Source: Plectrocnemia conspersa (Eukaryota; Arthropoda; Insecta; Trichoptera; Polycentropodidae). From it: a stretch of DNA of 64,000 nucleotides. The notes under the pieces were generated by a model that did no database searches, was not told the DNA's origin, and saw only the letters and a list, made by a program, of their open reading frames with translations. The stretch is taken from positions 620,001 through 684,000 of the forward strand of contig VTFK01000294.1 in the NCBI GenBank assembly GCA_009617715.1, given 5' to 3'. Shown one piece after another: positions 24,386 to 37,690 of the stretch. Made by a program: the position numbers and the translations under genes. Each line of letters starts with the position of its first letter. Position 1 is the stretch's first letter.

Positions 24386-25109
24386 GTACAAGTCAATTCA
24401 TTATTTTTACTTTTCTTATGGCTTAATTTATTGTGTTAATGTTTATTTCATATGTTAATAGTTTTAATTTTTTTTATATACATAGAATAAATAAATGTTA
24501 TATTTATTCGAATGATTTTTATAACTTTTAATAAAAATATACATTAGTAAGTAAATCGTTAAAGTTGCTAGTTATTTATAAGTATATGCAAGAATTATTT
24601 TTTCCGCTTACGTGCTCGATTCGTTGTCACGTTTAATCACGTAAAATAAACAAAACGATGAATTATTAAACTAACACGTTTAAGCAGTAGAGTGAATCAT
24701 TTTCAAAAAAATATGTATTGTGGGTTTAAATAATTATTTTTAGATTTATAACTAAATCGATTACCTCAGATTGGGATTTCATAGCTTTTGATATTCGCTA
24801 TGTAAAGTCACTTTATATAATACTAACGTCACACTCAGTTTAACAAATTGATAATAAAGATTGTGTAATACTTTTCTCAAACGTATTTTTCATATTGTTT
24901 GTTTACATAATAATCCATCCTTTAATTTTAACATAAATAAAATAATACAATTTAAAAATCTTTTTCACAATCTCCATCCATCATTCAATCATATCTTCCA
25001 ATTAAAAATTTTCATATTTCATTTCGTTCATTTGGCCGTTGACACATTTGCTGACGCGTGTTATCATGAATCGTCAACATTTTTTAAAAATCTTTAACTT
25101 TTTACTAAT

Positions 25110-25570
25110 TTTAGACATCTTCACGCGCCGCTATTGCACTCTTCCGACTCTCAATTGTCTCTTCAGTTACACAAATTAAAGTATACGTTAATAATAACAG
25201 CTCGGCTAAATGGCGCAGACATGTAACTTTTTAGTCGCGTCATTCGTTCTCGCTTCCAGCCCGCCGACAAAAGGTTGACAACGAGCGTCCGAGAGAACAT
25301 TTTCCGTGTACACTTCTTCTATTTTTTTCCTTCACTTTTGGCATACTCAAGTTAATTGCCGTCAAGTGTCATGCATACCAACTGCGAGTCAAGAGCGCCG
25401 AGCCATTAGTGCCGCCCGCTTTTGATGTGTGAAAGCTTTGGCAATTAAATCATATATTTCAGACTTTTAGTCCGCCTCTATGTATGTGGATCTAGAGATC
25501 TATAGATCTAGAAGCGCCCGACGTCGCAGTCGATCACATTAAAATAATAATAAAATCGAATGTAGAATAG
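25110..25570. promoter_or_regulatory. Candidate intronic regulatory element
   Basis: A higher-GC unique block without a consistent reading frame. It contains the 14-bp palindrome AGATCTATAGATCT (25496-25509). No family is recognised. Confidence 0.25.
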
Positions 25571-26594
25571 CGCTCGTGTTATGCTAATAGTTATTATACA
25601 GCAATATAAAAATATTGAGTGGATTTGTGGGTTAAAAATCCTTGATTTTTTACAATGGAAACCAATTAAATTAAAAATAAGGATTGGCTTGAATGTTTTA
25701 AATTCATATCAAATATAAAATGCGTCTCGTTCACGAAATCGAATTGTGTTAGTCAATTGAAAACTTTAAATATTTCTTATCACGTAATCTATGTAACACA
25801 AATGCTTCCGAAGGTTATATTTTTTTACGTCATCTACGTGACGTTCAATATAGTTTTTCAGCGCTTAGAATATGCATTGTTAACTCGAGAAAAATATTAT
25901 GTTGTACCTCTTTGATTAACTTGAAACCCTTTTCTTCCATCGCCTCTTTGAACGGAGCGAAAATTGTAAAAAAGAGAGTACTGCGAATTTTCAAGTGTAA
26001 ATATTGGATTGTTGCAGTATTGTCGTGCAACACATACACTCTGAATTTCATGTGATTTCGTTTTGATTTTAGTGCGGGTTAAAGACAATTCTTAAGAAGA
26101 TCAGTATGTTTCAAAATTACCCTTTAAACTTCCCAAAAGAGAGTAAATATATTATTTTTCTCGAATAGTGTTTTAAAGCTTGGTTTCACATGCATTAAAA
26201 TGTACTGATTTTATGTGTTTCTTTCTGAAGAATAAAATAATTAAATTTAGTTTTTAAAATAAAATAAAAACACATATTACTGATACTTTTCAGTAACAAG
26301 TTATTGTACTAAGATAATATGTAAAAAATTAAGTACTTATGAGAAAGCAAAATCAAATTTTGACTTGATAAGGAACACTTGCTTTAATTTTCTTTGTTGT
26401 GCTAATTTTACATTTAAAAAAAGTCCCTTTTTATATTTTGAATCTTAATAACATTGTAGGAGCGACATCAAGGAAATCATAAAGTGATATGATGAGTGTT
26501 GTTTATAATATTAGGCATTTAGGCCTTTGAGTTACCTAAGCCATCGCTGTCATTATGTGAGCTATGGCTAATCGCCGCTTTATAAGTATTTTGT

Positions 26595-27360
26595 TCATTC
26601 TGGAGTATCACAGGGATCCAATTTTGGACCTTTGCTCTCTTTCCTCTTTATAACGACATATATGCGGCAATTATTAACTCTGAATATTTATTATATGCCA
26701 ATGACATGAAAATGTTTTAAAGTACTCGCACAAATTCAGATTCACTCTTTTTACAGAAAGACCCTGAAGTCGCTTGACAATTCACTATTTTCGCTAAGTG
26801 TTACACTCACTTTGCTAAGTGTCACATTTTTGACCATTTGCCCGACCGAATGATCTTACACTTTAGATGAAATTATCTTAAGCATTAATATATCCGTCGA
26901 TGACTTTCATTTGTCTAAAGTGAGATTCACTATCATAATTAAGAGTGACATTCCATAGTCTAAAATTCAATTAAAGCAATGTGCTCCTTGTTGATTTTGA
27001 GATATTTCTACAAGAGAGAGCACGGATTGTGACCGTATTTGTATTCTAGTGCATTTTTGCTAGAAGCCTTGAGATGAAATTAATCGTTTTCTATGCAAAG
27101 CATCTACTCAATGAAAACCTATTTTTAAAGTTGCTAAGGGTGGGTGTCGACAACCCGTCAATCGTGACATTTCGGTGACTTTCGGTTGCGAGCTTTGGAG
27201 AGCCCTAGAGGGTCGCGATCGCGACCCATATTCATACCCGTTGCGACCAGGTCAATGCTTAAGAACGCTTCTCAAACACAAGGATGTTTTGTTGTCAAAA
27301 GAAAACCTGTCAAATCATGATGGTCAGATTTGTAATAATAATAGCAAAAATAATATTTAG
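26595..27360 (+). mobile_element. Jockey-like LINE fragment (reverse transcriptase to C-terminus)
   Basis: It reads SGVSQGSNFGPLLS, then DIYAAIINSEYLLYANDMKMF in another frame: the GVPQGSxLGP and YADD boxes, with the second Asp-box residue changed to Asn. Blocks align with 40.6-41.3 kb, including GTGTCGACAA near the C-terminus. It is frameshifted and dead. Confidence 0.65.
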
Positions 27361-27587
27361 TACTTTTTTACACTGTTTTTTATCGGTTATTAGTTTTATA
27401 TTCTGGGAGCTTTTTTTCATAATGTTAGTCTAAATATAAGTTATTTTACAAGAACGAATGTCATTATTTAATAAATTTTAATATTAAATAAGCTTATCCT
27501 AACTACAAGCTAAAACGTTAATTTATATATTATTGTGTTGTCACAACGCAGTAACATAAAAATTTGAGTTTTGGAAATCATAACATT

Positions 27588-28014
27588 TAGAGATTGCAAT
27601 AATACCGGAATTTTCAGTACCGATATGACCAAGAGAGAAAACAGTCAATACCGGTATTGACATTGTAATTTTTTTATTTGACCGAAAAATTTATATAATT
27701 AAATTTACATATTTTTTTTTTATTTGACCGCTCGCATGATTCGCAATGTAAATTGATTAGTAAAACAAAACATTATAATACATTATATATGTATATTTAT
27801 TATTTTAATTAAAACACTCATGAATTATCAAAAAATATTTTCGAAAATACGATTACATATTCTTTCTTCTTTTGAAACAATAAACAAAAAAATAAATATA
27901 TATTAAAAAAAATAAAAAAATATTTTCAGTACTACAAGTATTTATTTTGTAATACTGGTAGTACTGAAGGTCAATTTTTTTCCCAATACCAGAATTACAG
28001 TTATTGCAATCCCT
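27588..28014. mobile_element. TIR element (MITE), 427 bp, class uncertain
   Basis: The left end is TAGAGATTGCAATAATACCGG. The right end, reverse-complemented, is TAGGGATTGCAATAACTG. Subterminal CGGTATT/CAGTAC motifs repeat. No clear target duplication was found. It may be hAT-related. Confidence 0.45.
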
Positions 28015-28494
28015 AATAATACCATTGTGGCTTCTCAATACTATTTTTTGCCTTACTATTAGTGTTCAAAAATCTAAAAATACTGATTTTTACTACAAAT
28101 TTTGGTTATATTTTGACAATTTTAATACCTTACTATTAGGTAATATTTAATAAAAACATATTTAATAATTTTAAAAATATATATTTTTTTTGTTTATTAT
28201 TATAAAAAAATATTTTGCAGTTTTAGATAAATTTGTATCATGTTTTAAATTCTTATTAAAAATAATAGATCCTAACATTCCCAACGTTACAATACCTTTT
28301 GCATTTGTATTGTATTTTTTTCCAAGTACCATCAATTATTATTGTCAAGATTATTTTTATTAATGAAAATATGATTGAGTTTGCAGGTATATTTTTATTT
28401 TATTTTATTTTAATAATTTATTTAGCTTAATAGCTAATCTTTACATCTAACAAATTTAGTAAACATATATAAAAATATATAAAAAATACATAAC

Positions 28495-29795
28495 AGAAAG
28501 AAAAAATAAAAATATACAATAATAAAGTCTTAATATTATAATTTATTTTTATATGTACGAAGGTGTTTTTTTATTCCATTTATGAAACCCGTTATATTTT
28601 TGCTGTTTCGGATTTCTCTTGGAAGACTATTATATAAATCAAAATCTCCGTACATAATTCCCCTAGCCGTACTCGTTTTCTTATACTTAATTATCTTTAA
28701 ATTTTCTTTATTTCTAGTATTATATTTATGTACATCTTTATTTCTTATTAAATACTTATTAAAATATTTTGGTAACATATTATTTTCTAACTTATATATA
28801 AATACTAAAACATTCATACTCAATATTTCTTGAACATTCAACCATTCTAATCTATCAATCATACTTTTACAATTAGTTAATCTATTTTTATTTAAGATTA
28901 CTCTCATTGCCCTATTTTGTAATTTTGCAACATTTGTTTATCTAATTTATTTAACATATTTAATAGTGTTGCACAATAATTAAAATGGGGCAATATTATA
29001 CTATTGTAAATTTTTTTTTTTTGTATTTATACTTAATATATTTCTTAATCTAGATAATAAAACTATTTTTTAATTTCTACTTTTTTTTTTTAATATCGTA
29101 ATTACAATGTTCTATTTTGTATTAACAATTACTCCTAAATATTTTATATTATCCACTATTTCTATACTAGAGTTATTTATTACTATTTTGGTACTATTAT
29201 CTAACATTTTTTTATAATTAATAAACATACATTTAGTTTTATTCTCATTTAATTTAAGTACATTATTCTTTAACCATATTTCTAATATACTTAATTCATT
29301 ATTTAAATTATTTACAATTTCTTTAATGTTATCACCTATGCGATACATTAGTGTGTCATCCGCAAATGGATGAATTTTTCATTTTTTCACGTTATTAACT
29401 ATATCATTAATATACAAAACAAATAACAATGGTCCCAATTTAGACCCTTGTGGTACTCCATAAGACACTAATTACTCTTCAGAATATACATTATTTATTT
29501 TAACTTTTTGTTTTCTTTTATATAAGTAATTATTAAACCATCTTAAAACTATATCTCTTATACCTATACTCTCCAATTTCTTTAACATTATTTTTCTGTC
29601 TATTGTTTCGAAGGCTCTCTTGAAATCCAAGAAAACTGCTCCAATGATTTTGTTTGTATCCTTAGCCAACAGCCAATCATTTATCACTACTTGTAATGCA
29701 GTTTCAGTCGAATGCTTTTCTCTGAATCCCGATTGTTGTTCACATATTATGTTTTGAGAAGTAATAAATTCCTTAAAAATATAAATATATAAAAA
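28495..29795 (-). mobile_element. CR1-like LINE, 5'-truncated, broken
   Basis: Minus-strand reading gives, in order, EQQSGFREKHSTETALQ, AVFLDFKRAFETIDR, a GVPQGSKLGP-like block, FADDT, LNENKTKCMF and the C-terminal domain TRNKENLK..FDLYNSLPREIRNS ending near 28536. These are the successive reverse-transcriptase and tail blocks of CR1/Jockey-group LINEs. Several frameshifts and stops interrupt it, and there is no endonuclease domain. A matching copy lies at 36.2 kb, and C-terminal parts match at 62.7 kb. Confidence 0.85.
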
Positions 29796-30469
29796 AAAAG
29801 AAACTTACTTAAGTATTAATAATTTATGCATTATTAAAAATACATTTTTTTCATTATAAAATAATAATTTTCATACTACTCCGTAATATTTTAAGAGAGA
29901 CTTATAATTGTTTAATTTCGAAGCGGTAATTTTCATTACGTACTATTTACATAGTAGTAAATTAATTCTTACTCACTCCGATGAAAATGTAACGAGAGCT
30001 CATAAATTTAATTTTGAAATTAACGTAAATATTATCGCGTGACGCCAATTTGTTTTCTTTTTCTATTCCGCTTATGATTCGCCGGCTAATTATTATCAAT
30101 ATATAGAACACGCACGTGTAAAAAATACCTTTCCGCTAATATTTCGTTTGACTGTAACGAATATATATCCGATTCGATTTAATTATAATATATTTTATTT
30201 GCGTGACATTATGTGTAATAAAATAATATTTCAATAGCAGCAATTTCTATTTTTTAATTTTATTTTACTTTTGTGATTATTGCGCAAACTGCAATAGAAA
30301 TCCTCACAGACAAAATTGCGAACATAGATGATTACTTATAGGTACATTATGCGAGAGGTATTGTAATGCTTTTTTTAAACGTATCTCAATGCCAATTTGT
30401 ATTAACTATACAAGACTAGTTTAAAATGAATGATCACGCTATGTTGTTAAAGTTATAATTAAACCATTT

Positions 30470-30850
30470 AACCGTGTCCGGGTCTTAATGGCTTTTGGAT
30501 ATATGACACGTACGTCGTCCGCTTGTTTGCGGAACGCGACACACGAGATGATACCCAAACGGATCGTAAACCTTGTGTCATCTCACTCACAATGGCTTGC
30601 TGAGCTTTCCAATCAAGTGTCAGACATGTGTACCCAAAGTTTCCGGCGTGTGCTCCGTTTCGATGGTATTATGTGAAAAAAAAATGCCAGGGATAAGATC
30701 GACGACGCCTTAAATATCAAAACTTCTCGGTAGCAGAGTGTAGACGAATTAATGGTCACCTGAATCGGTGCCACTTAATTAATTGTGTAGACGTCTCCAC
30801 TCCACTGTGTCGAGCGAAGCCATATAATAATGGATGTATTTTAAGCTGTA
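30470..30850. promoter_or_regulatory. Candidate intronic regulatory element
   Basis: Higher-GC, non-repetitive sequence with several TAAT/ATTA cores. The open stretch at 30488-30676 (62 codons) has no known motif. A small unannotated exon cannot be excluded. Confidence 0.25.
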
Positions 30851-31369
30851 AGATAATATATTATGTGGTGATGTTTGGAATCTCATGTTATATCATTTCG
30901 ATAAAATATTAAGGATTGGAAATAAATCTTGTATCATTAATTTTTATATTTCATTTTATGAATTATGCTTGGATTTATTAAAATTAAAATACCATTAGAT
31001 TTTGGTTAAAATATTATAACTCCAAATATAATCATATATTGACTGGTGAATATGTAGCTATCTACAATACTACCCTCCGGCGATTCTTAAATTCATATAT
31101 TTTAGCATACTAAAAATAGACAAATATAACATTGACATGTTTGACAGTTCTGTTGAATGAGTTATATTTTTTTTTAAATATATATATATACAATATGTTG
31201 TGAGTCCGAAAATATTTCGAAACCATTTGTCACCCCTGAGATGAACGAACGTACATTGTTGCGAATCAGTACTTTTCTGATAGTTTTTACGATAGCCTGA
31301 AACTAGCTAAAATCACATGTTCACAAATCACAGCATTTGACGAACGATCGGACTACTTTTGAGCGCGCA

Positions 31370-31880
31370 CACTCGCTTCAACCACGGGTTAAATTATAAC
31401 CGCGTCACCGTTAATCATAGGCGCCAGCGGCGCTGCGTTGTTTATTGGAAAATTGCACGAATTAATTAAAAATCTCGTTCGTTTCCATTTTTCCCCCGAA
31501 CGTTCTTTTTTATCCCCATGTATGAATACCTGTATTAATTATACGTATCCTTGCTGCTAGTTTCGTGCCGATATGGAAAACGTGAAATGTGACCGCGCGT
31601 TTATTGAATGGCTTAACTGTGCGCGCAATACAATAGACGAAGAGCCTTCGGGCTATCGAGGCGATCCAATTACAAATGCCACAGAAACAATTTACCAGTT
31701 TGACTGCTTTTATTTATGCTCGAAAATGCATTATGCTGTACTATTATATTGCGCTATTTAATGCGATTGATAAAACCGAATGCGCCAAAATGCGCCTAGT
31801 GTGTGCGCACGTAAGCCATTTTGGTGCGGATGCGAAACAATGCCTCAGTTTACGATTCGTTTATCGTTTGACAGTGCTTG
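31370..31880. promoter_or_regulatory. Candidate intronic regulatory element
   Basis: A block of about 500 bases with clear GC rise (GGCGCCAGCGGCGC near 31420). Short open frames overlap, and none is recognisable. It sits next to a CA microsatellite. Confidence 0.3.
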
Positions 31881-31883
31881 TTA

Positions 31884-31899
31884 ACACACACACACACAC
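31884..31899. repeat. (AC)n microsatellite
   Basis: Eight AC units. Confidence 0.85.
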
Positions 31900-32089
31900 G
31901 AACGATTATAATATATTACATAAATAGTTAATAATATAATACCCCTAATCTTTAATTGCTCAAAAAGTAAGCTCTTACCTGTACAACGCATGGCCTTTCT
32001 CTAAGAAGTGTATTATTTGATGTGAAGCAGCAACCATTTGTATGTATACTTCTGCCTGCGTGTCAGATCGGCTAATTGGGTAAATAAAT

Positions 32090-32628
32090 AGACATACATT
32101 GCAAAGTTCCGAGTGGCGGTGGAGAAGCTGGCCGCAGAATGTGTGCCTCCATGATCGTAAGTTGTCTGCTGCTGTGTGGTTGTTCGTGTCTGTCTTCTCC
32201 TCATCGGAGTCCAGGCTTAAGTATTCAGTGCTACAAAGCTTGCTGACCAATCACAATTATGCAGCGATTATCCTGCCAATCGCTGCAGTCGCTTCTTAGA
32301 ACGGCGAAATATGTATACGCTTTTAGAGCGACATTCGATTGATGGGCATTATCTAAGATCGTATTGCTTGCAACGAGAATCTTGTGGATCCGATGATTTA
32401 TTATATCCGTGATCGTTTCGCAACAAAGAAATATTGTTTCAATGCACCGGAGAATCCTTGCGTGTTATTTTGCAATTTTTTCCGGCCGTAACGAGGGATG
32501 TGTGGTCCATCATTTACGCTACTGTCTTGTCTCCTTGTTGATGGATGATCATTTTGGTCACAGTAAATTAACGCAAGTTTTGAAACAATGACCCTTTCAA
32601 ACATAGTCATCTGTGTATTGTCGCCACA
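32090..32628 (-). mobile_element. LTR, family A, 3'-truncated
   Basis: The reverse complement starts TGTGGCGACAATACACAG at 32628 and runs through TTCTTTGTTGCGAAACGATC and GATTGTGATTGGTCAGCAAG to a TTCTCCACCGCCACTCGG block, where it stops. Open stretches on both strands here are LTR sequence, not genes. Confidence 0.75.
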
Positions 32629-34307
32629 GTAGTTTTGGGTTAAATTCGTTAAGGAATTGCGCGATATATGCCGCAAAGGCTTATTTTCAAAGCTATTGAG
32701 TATTCGATTTTTTCATTGAGAAAAAATTCAATTGCTTTTCTGAGTTCAAAAAATCTCAATACAACATAATTGAGCCATTAAACTGTCAACAACAAGTCAA
32801 AATATTCAGCTTTAAATTCTAATAAAAAAAATCACAGAAAAGTGACGATGGTTAAATCTACGAGAGCAAATACAGTTTATCGCTAACACAACCAGTTCAA
32901 TAACATATGATGGATTGAGATATTTCCCATAACGCACCTGCTTGTGAATAGCACAATAAATAATTAATGGCTTTAAATGCTTTGCATTTAAAAAGCATTA
33001 TATTTTTTTTCCACTAAGCTCTAACTCGTTGCGCACTAATTTTTTCCATTACTTAAGATTCTACTTTTCTAACGTTTGATTTAGAATATGTTTATCTGTA
33101 GCTTGTACAAGCAGACGATTCGTAAAAGATAATAATCTAGCGCTGACTCTTAAAATAAACAGCAGCTACTGAACAGTATTGGTAAGACCAATGGGCCCTA
33201 AAATATTCGTCGCTATTACAACATTTTCATACGTTTATTTTTAATGGTGGTGCAAGCTTGTAACTCACTTATCTAGTAATTATCTGTTTTCCGAAGCTAT
33301 TCAAAATAGTTACTGACTGTTTTTGTTTTTACATAATCCTTAAATTATAAAAAATATTCGCTATTTCGCGAAATGTACTTGTTATTATTTGACATAGAGC
33401 GCATTGAAAAAAATCTGGTTTCATAAAGGGAGCCAAGAGTCGAAAAAAATTGGGAGCCACTGAGTAAGGCCAAAAAAACTACTACAAATCTAGCTTTGCT
33501 ATATAATTGGCTATTGATGTTACGCGCAATGTGCTCAACCTTTCTAACAACTGTTCTCGCCAAAAGTCTGATATATTGCAATAAATATATTTCCCAGGAC
33601 ACATACAATCAAACATGACATAATTAATTTTTCATCGGAAAATGACTTTAAATTCAGCTTCATTTTTATTTTTTTATTTTTAGAAAAAAATACGCAGCGG
33701 TGAAAAATTCCGTTATAAGCTTTTACAATTTTCTGATCGTTGCTTATCTGCAAGTTGTGAATATTGTGTCGAGTGCTTAGTCTGATAATGACGACGTATA
33801 TTGTATTATTTTAGTATAAACTTAATTTAATCGCACAATAGACATAATCCTTTGTCATCTTAATCGATAGCAAAATAATTCACACTCCTCTCTGATTTAA
33901 AAGCACGACATTCGTCCAATAGTCTCTTCCTTTCTGGCTTCGTTACTGATATGATGAATATTCAGAGATAATAAAACAAGAATAATATAACATAAAAAGC
34001 GTTACGTTGGGTACTAATGTTTATTGTATAATTATCATTGGTGACAGTCATGTACTTGGTCGTAGATTTTTTTGGTCTGTGTAATTCGGTAGATCAGGTC
34101 ACAGGAGGGCCAAATATAGTCTGGCTATTGGGGTCGATCATGCTTTGATCGATAAATCTTGTGGTTGCTTTTCTTGGTCTGCATTTTCTCTAGCAAATGT
34201 TGACGAAGCGAATCTTCGCTTTTAAATTAACTAAAGAGCCTTGAAGCAATCGCCTCTTTTACCCAATTGACTTTCAAGTTGAAGTGTCATCATAGTTAAA
34301 GGGCCAG

Positions 34308-34345
34308 AATGGCGTAGTTCATATGGTGCTACACTAAAAATCTAG
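34308..34345 (+). repeat. tRNA-like A-box fragment, possible SINE head
   Basis: GCCAGAATGGCGTAGTTCAT resembles the 5' part of the SINE-like sequence at 56.1 kb (GGCAGAATAGCGTAGTCAGT on its minus strand). No B box follows. Confidence 0.3.
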
Positions 34346-35599
34346 AGCTATTTTAAATAAAAATATGATTAAAATATTAACCAGCCATAACTTACAATTA
34401 TTTAAATAGATGACACAAATTTATCATTGTTACTAACTAAGCTAGCGCCTGTAATGTAACAATTAAGGATTTACAATAAATGTTTAGAAACACTTAAAAC
34501 TTTTATATTTATAGATTTTTTCCCATAAAAAACGTGTCCTTTTTAAAACCGACAGACTTTCATAATTGAGTAATGGCTTTTCTCTTCTGAGAATAAATCA
34601 ATAACACCTCTTAATGTGTTTTATATAATTATTTTGTCACGTTCTTTGAAATTTAAACAACCATTATTATATTTACAATTTGTCGGGTTTCGATGTTATT
34701 TGCGCCTTTAGTAAAATTATTTTCTTAGAATGAAGCATTTACACATCTATCTAAGTGTTTTACGCAATTATTTGGTTAGTTAAATTTAAAGTCCAACACT
34801 ATTTAGTATATTAAAGTAATCGCAATAAAAAACACAAGCAAAATCTTTCATTATACATTGTTAAAAAAATTCGGCATGATAAATTAAGCCAAGAAGTAGC
34901 TTTTATTAAAAATATTATTATAGATAAAATTAAAAATAAGGAATTTAAGCACATATCAATCATTTTAATACTTTTGTGTGAAGCTGTATAGCAAAAACAC
35001 TTTTTTTTAGAAACACAACAATTTTGTTTACGTGATAATATTAGCAGTGAGTATTTACAAAACATTTAATAAATAAATACGTATAGACAACTCTTATATG
35101 TGGGTTAGAAAATTGTGTGCAGTCGTATACCTGCCATATAACCGTTATTGATCGAAGAAATACAGCTAATAGGCTTTAAATGCATACAAAAGCTTTTTTT
35201 TTTATTGATGAAGAGTGATGCTTTCTGATGAGAGTAAAATAAATTTATGCAGGTAATAAGAGGTGCATTATATTCCTCATGAAAGTGGCGAAAGATACAG
35301 TAAAAATGTATTTTCAAAATCTAGAAGGTGCTTGTTATATTTCGGAATGGAAAGTATCCACCTCATTGACAAAATAATGAAAGCGGTTAATTATAAAACT
35401 GCCCTTATTTTTATTTTATCTTTTCGATGGGAAAAGCGTGTGGGCTTAAATATAGACTGCAATTTATCTTCGATCAATTAAATAAATATGAGATTAAAAA
35501 ACTTAGGCTAATAATACTATTATTGTAATATGAGAGATATTTTTGGTCATTATAATATAAGTCTTCCTTCAAGACTTATTTCATTCTGAGTATTAATAA

Positions 35600-35950
35600 A
35601 TTAATTATTGTTACCGGTTGTAACACTAAAGACACGCCTGTCAAGTCGCAGCGCTGGATTTACTCGCCAGTGAAGGATTTAGGCGAGAGCTTTAGATATA
35701 AATATAATTGATCAACATCTTCTTTAGACGCTGTCTTCACAACTTACGATATTCCCTGTATAAGGCAGTCAATTAAGTGCCGGCAATCAAACCCGGTTTG
35801 ATATAAACGCGCTAAACTTAAGTAGGAACAATAAGCGGGCATTAAACGGTGACCCGCATATGTTAAATATACGTTCATAACTCTGCCTCAGGCGTTGTCA
35901 ACCTTTGTTAAAATGTAAATTTTAAGTCTAAGTTGACACGACGTTATAAA
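35600..35950. promoter_or_regulatory. Candidate intronic regulatory element
   Basis: A unique block of balanced composition upstream of the coding exon, with AAACCCGGTTTGATATAAACG and several homeodomain-type cores. No coding frame was found. Confidence 0.3.
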
Positions 35951-36199
35951 CTGTTATTATTATTATATTTAAATACAGAAGTTTGATTATTGCTATTGCA
36001 ATGTTTTGTATGAAATGCCTTAATCAGATCAACTGGTATTGTTGCGAGCCCCTGAGGCGTTTAATGCCTATATGAACTGTAATTGCTGCAGTGTTATTAC
36101 GAAGGCGTTGACAGTAATATATTTATGTTGATTGCCTAATAAATTTAACAAACTGAATATTGATAGTAAATAGGTTTATTCTTTGAAGAAGTATCAAGT

Positions 36200-37080
36200 A
36201 ATAAAAGTGTGATTTTATTTAAGACTACTCTCATTGCCCTATTTTGTAATTTTTGCAACATTCGTTAATCTAATTTATTAAACATATCTTATATTGTTGG
36301 ACAATACGTAAAATGGGACAATATGATACTATTGAAATTAAACTTAACATATTTGAGTTTATACATATTTTTAACTCAGGATAATATTTCTATTTTTCTG
36401 CTATTTTTTTTAATATGTAATTACAATGCTCTTTAAAATTTAATTTTGTATCTACAATTACTCCTAAATATTTTATAATATTATCAACTATTTCATACAT
36501 ATATTATTTTTTAACCATATTTCTATTATTAAACTGAATTTATTATTTAAATTATCTATGCAATACATTAATGTGTCGTCCGTAAACAGATGTATTTTAC
36601 ACTTACTTACATTATTAACTATATCATTAATATATAATATTAATAAAAATGGTCCCAATTTAGACCCCTGTGGTACACCGTGAAATGTTATTAATTTCTC
36701 TTTGAGATATGCATGATTTATTTTAACTTTTTTTTTTTTTTTAATTAAATAATTATTAAACCATCTTAAAACTATTTCACTTATACCGATATTCTTTAAT
36801 TTCTTACATTATTCTTCTGTGTATTGTTTCAAAAGCTCTCTTGAAATTCAAGAAAACTGCTCCAATGATTTTGTTCGTATCCTAGACCAACAACCAATCG
36901 TTTATCACTACTTGTAATGCACTCTCAGTGGAATGTTTTTCTTTGAATCCCGATTGTTGTTCACATTAAGATGTTTTGCGAAATAATAAAATCTTTTAAA
37001 TGTTTGATTACTATTTCTTCCATCACTTTTTCTATACAAGGTAACATGTTGATTGGTATCTTTTATGAGAGAATCCTAAT
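36200..37080 (-). mobile_element. CR1-like LINE, second copy
   Basis: It matches 28.9-29.8 kb closely and in the same order. It extends further 5', reading PINMLPCIEKVMEEIVIKHL, the start of the reverse-transcriptase domain. It has many stops. It lacks the C-terminal tail present at 28.5 kb and ends about 600 bases before the coding exon. Confidence 0.8.
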
Positions 37081-37690
37081 TTAATCGTTTATTTTTGTAA
37101 TAAAGCATATGATTATATACTTACATACATATTGTTACTTGGCTTGAAAATTCATAAAAAAAATGTTAATATTATACTTACAATTTTATACAGAATATTT
37201 CACTTATTCCACTTAAAAATCAAACATTTAAATCAAATTTTTATCTATATGGCAAAAAGGGTAAAACTTTAACATATAATTATATATGTATGTACAAAAT
37301 AATATATTATATTTCGTTGTCTTAACTATAAATTATAATAAATTCTTATCAGGGTATTACTACTTTTAAATTCCTAACTCTGGTTAAAGTCAAAATCATT
37401 ATTTTCAATCAGTTCAGCTCCGTTGAGCTTTATTAGTAAATTAGGCCCAATCACGACTTGTGAATATAACATAGCAACGTATAGTTTGGTGGCCCCCGTA
37501 AACGCCCACTGGCATTCTACTTATAGCGATCTCGCCATCTGTTGACACTGCTGAGTTGTCTTAATCGCTTGGCAATTAACTGACCGCTTACAATTATTAC
37601 CAAGAACGTTGATCTCGACTAATGATCATACAAATTTATCCAATAGACTTATAACCAACAGAATCTAATCAATATATTTTTTATTTACAG
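37081..37690. other. Intron end, about 600 bases
   Basis: AT-rich, with a GC-richer patch at 37480-37580 containing an E-box (CATCTG). Apart from the acceptor, nothing is recognised. Confidence 0.4.
37680..37690 (+). other. 3' splice acceptor of the homeobox exon
   Basis: A T-rich tract running into TTTATTTACAG directly precedes the leader of the coding exon. The leader contains an in-frame TAA before the ATG at 37759, so the upstream exon or exons must be non-coding in this frame. Confidence 0.6.

Larger units (their letters stand above)
19832..37690 (+). other. Putative intron 1 (about 17.9 kb)
   Basis: Inferred from the donor at 19832 and the acceptor at 37690. It holds degenerate tandem repeats, LTR and LINE fragments, one MITE and several unique higher-GC islands, listed separately. 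Parts not listed (about 21120-22140, 23300-24330, 25600-26590, 29800-30460, 32640-34300, 34350-35590) are AT-rich sequence in which I recognise nothing. Confidence 0.4.

Noticed and set aside
28582..28833. 83-codon + strand open stretch
   Set aside because: It is the shadow of the LINE C-terminal domain on the minus strand.
31975..32250. Overlapping open stretches on both strands (up to 91 codons)
   Set aside because: They lie mostly within an LTR copy that recurs elsewhere in the window. The frames are not preserved between copies.
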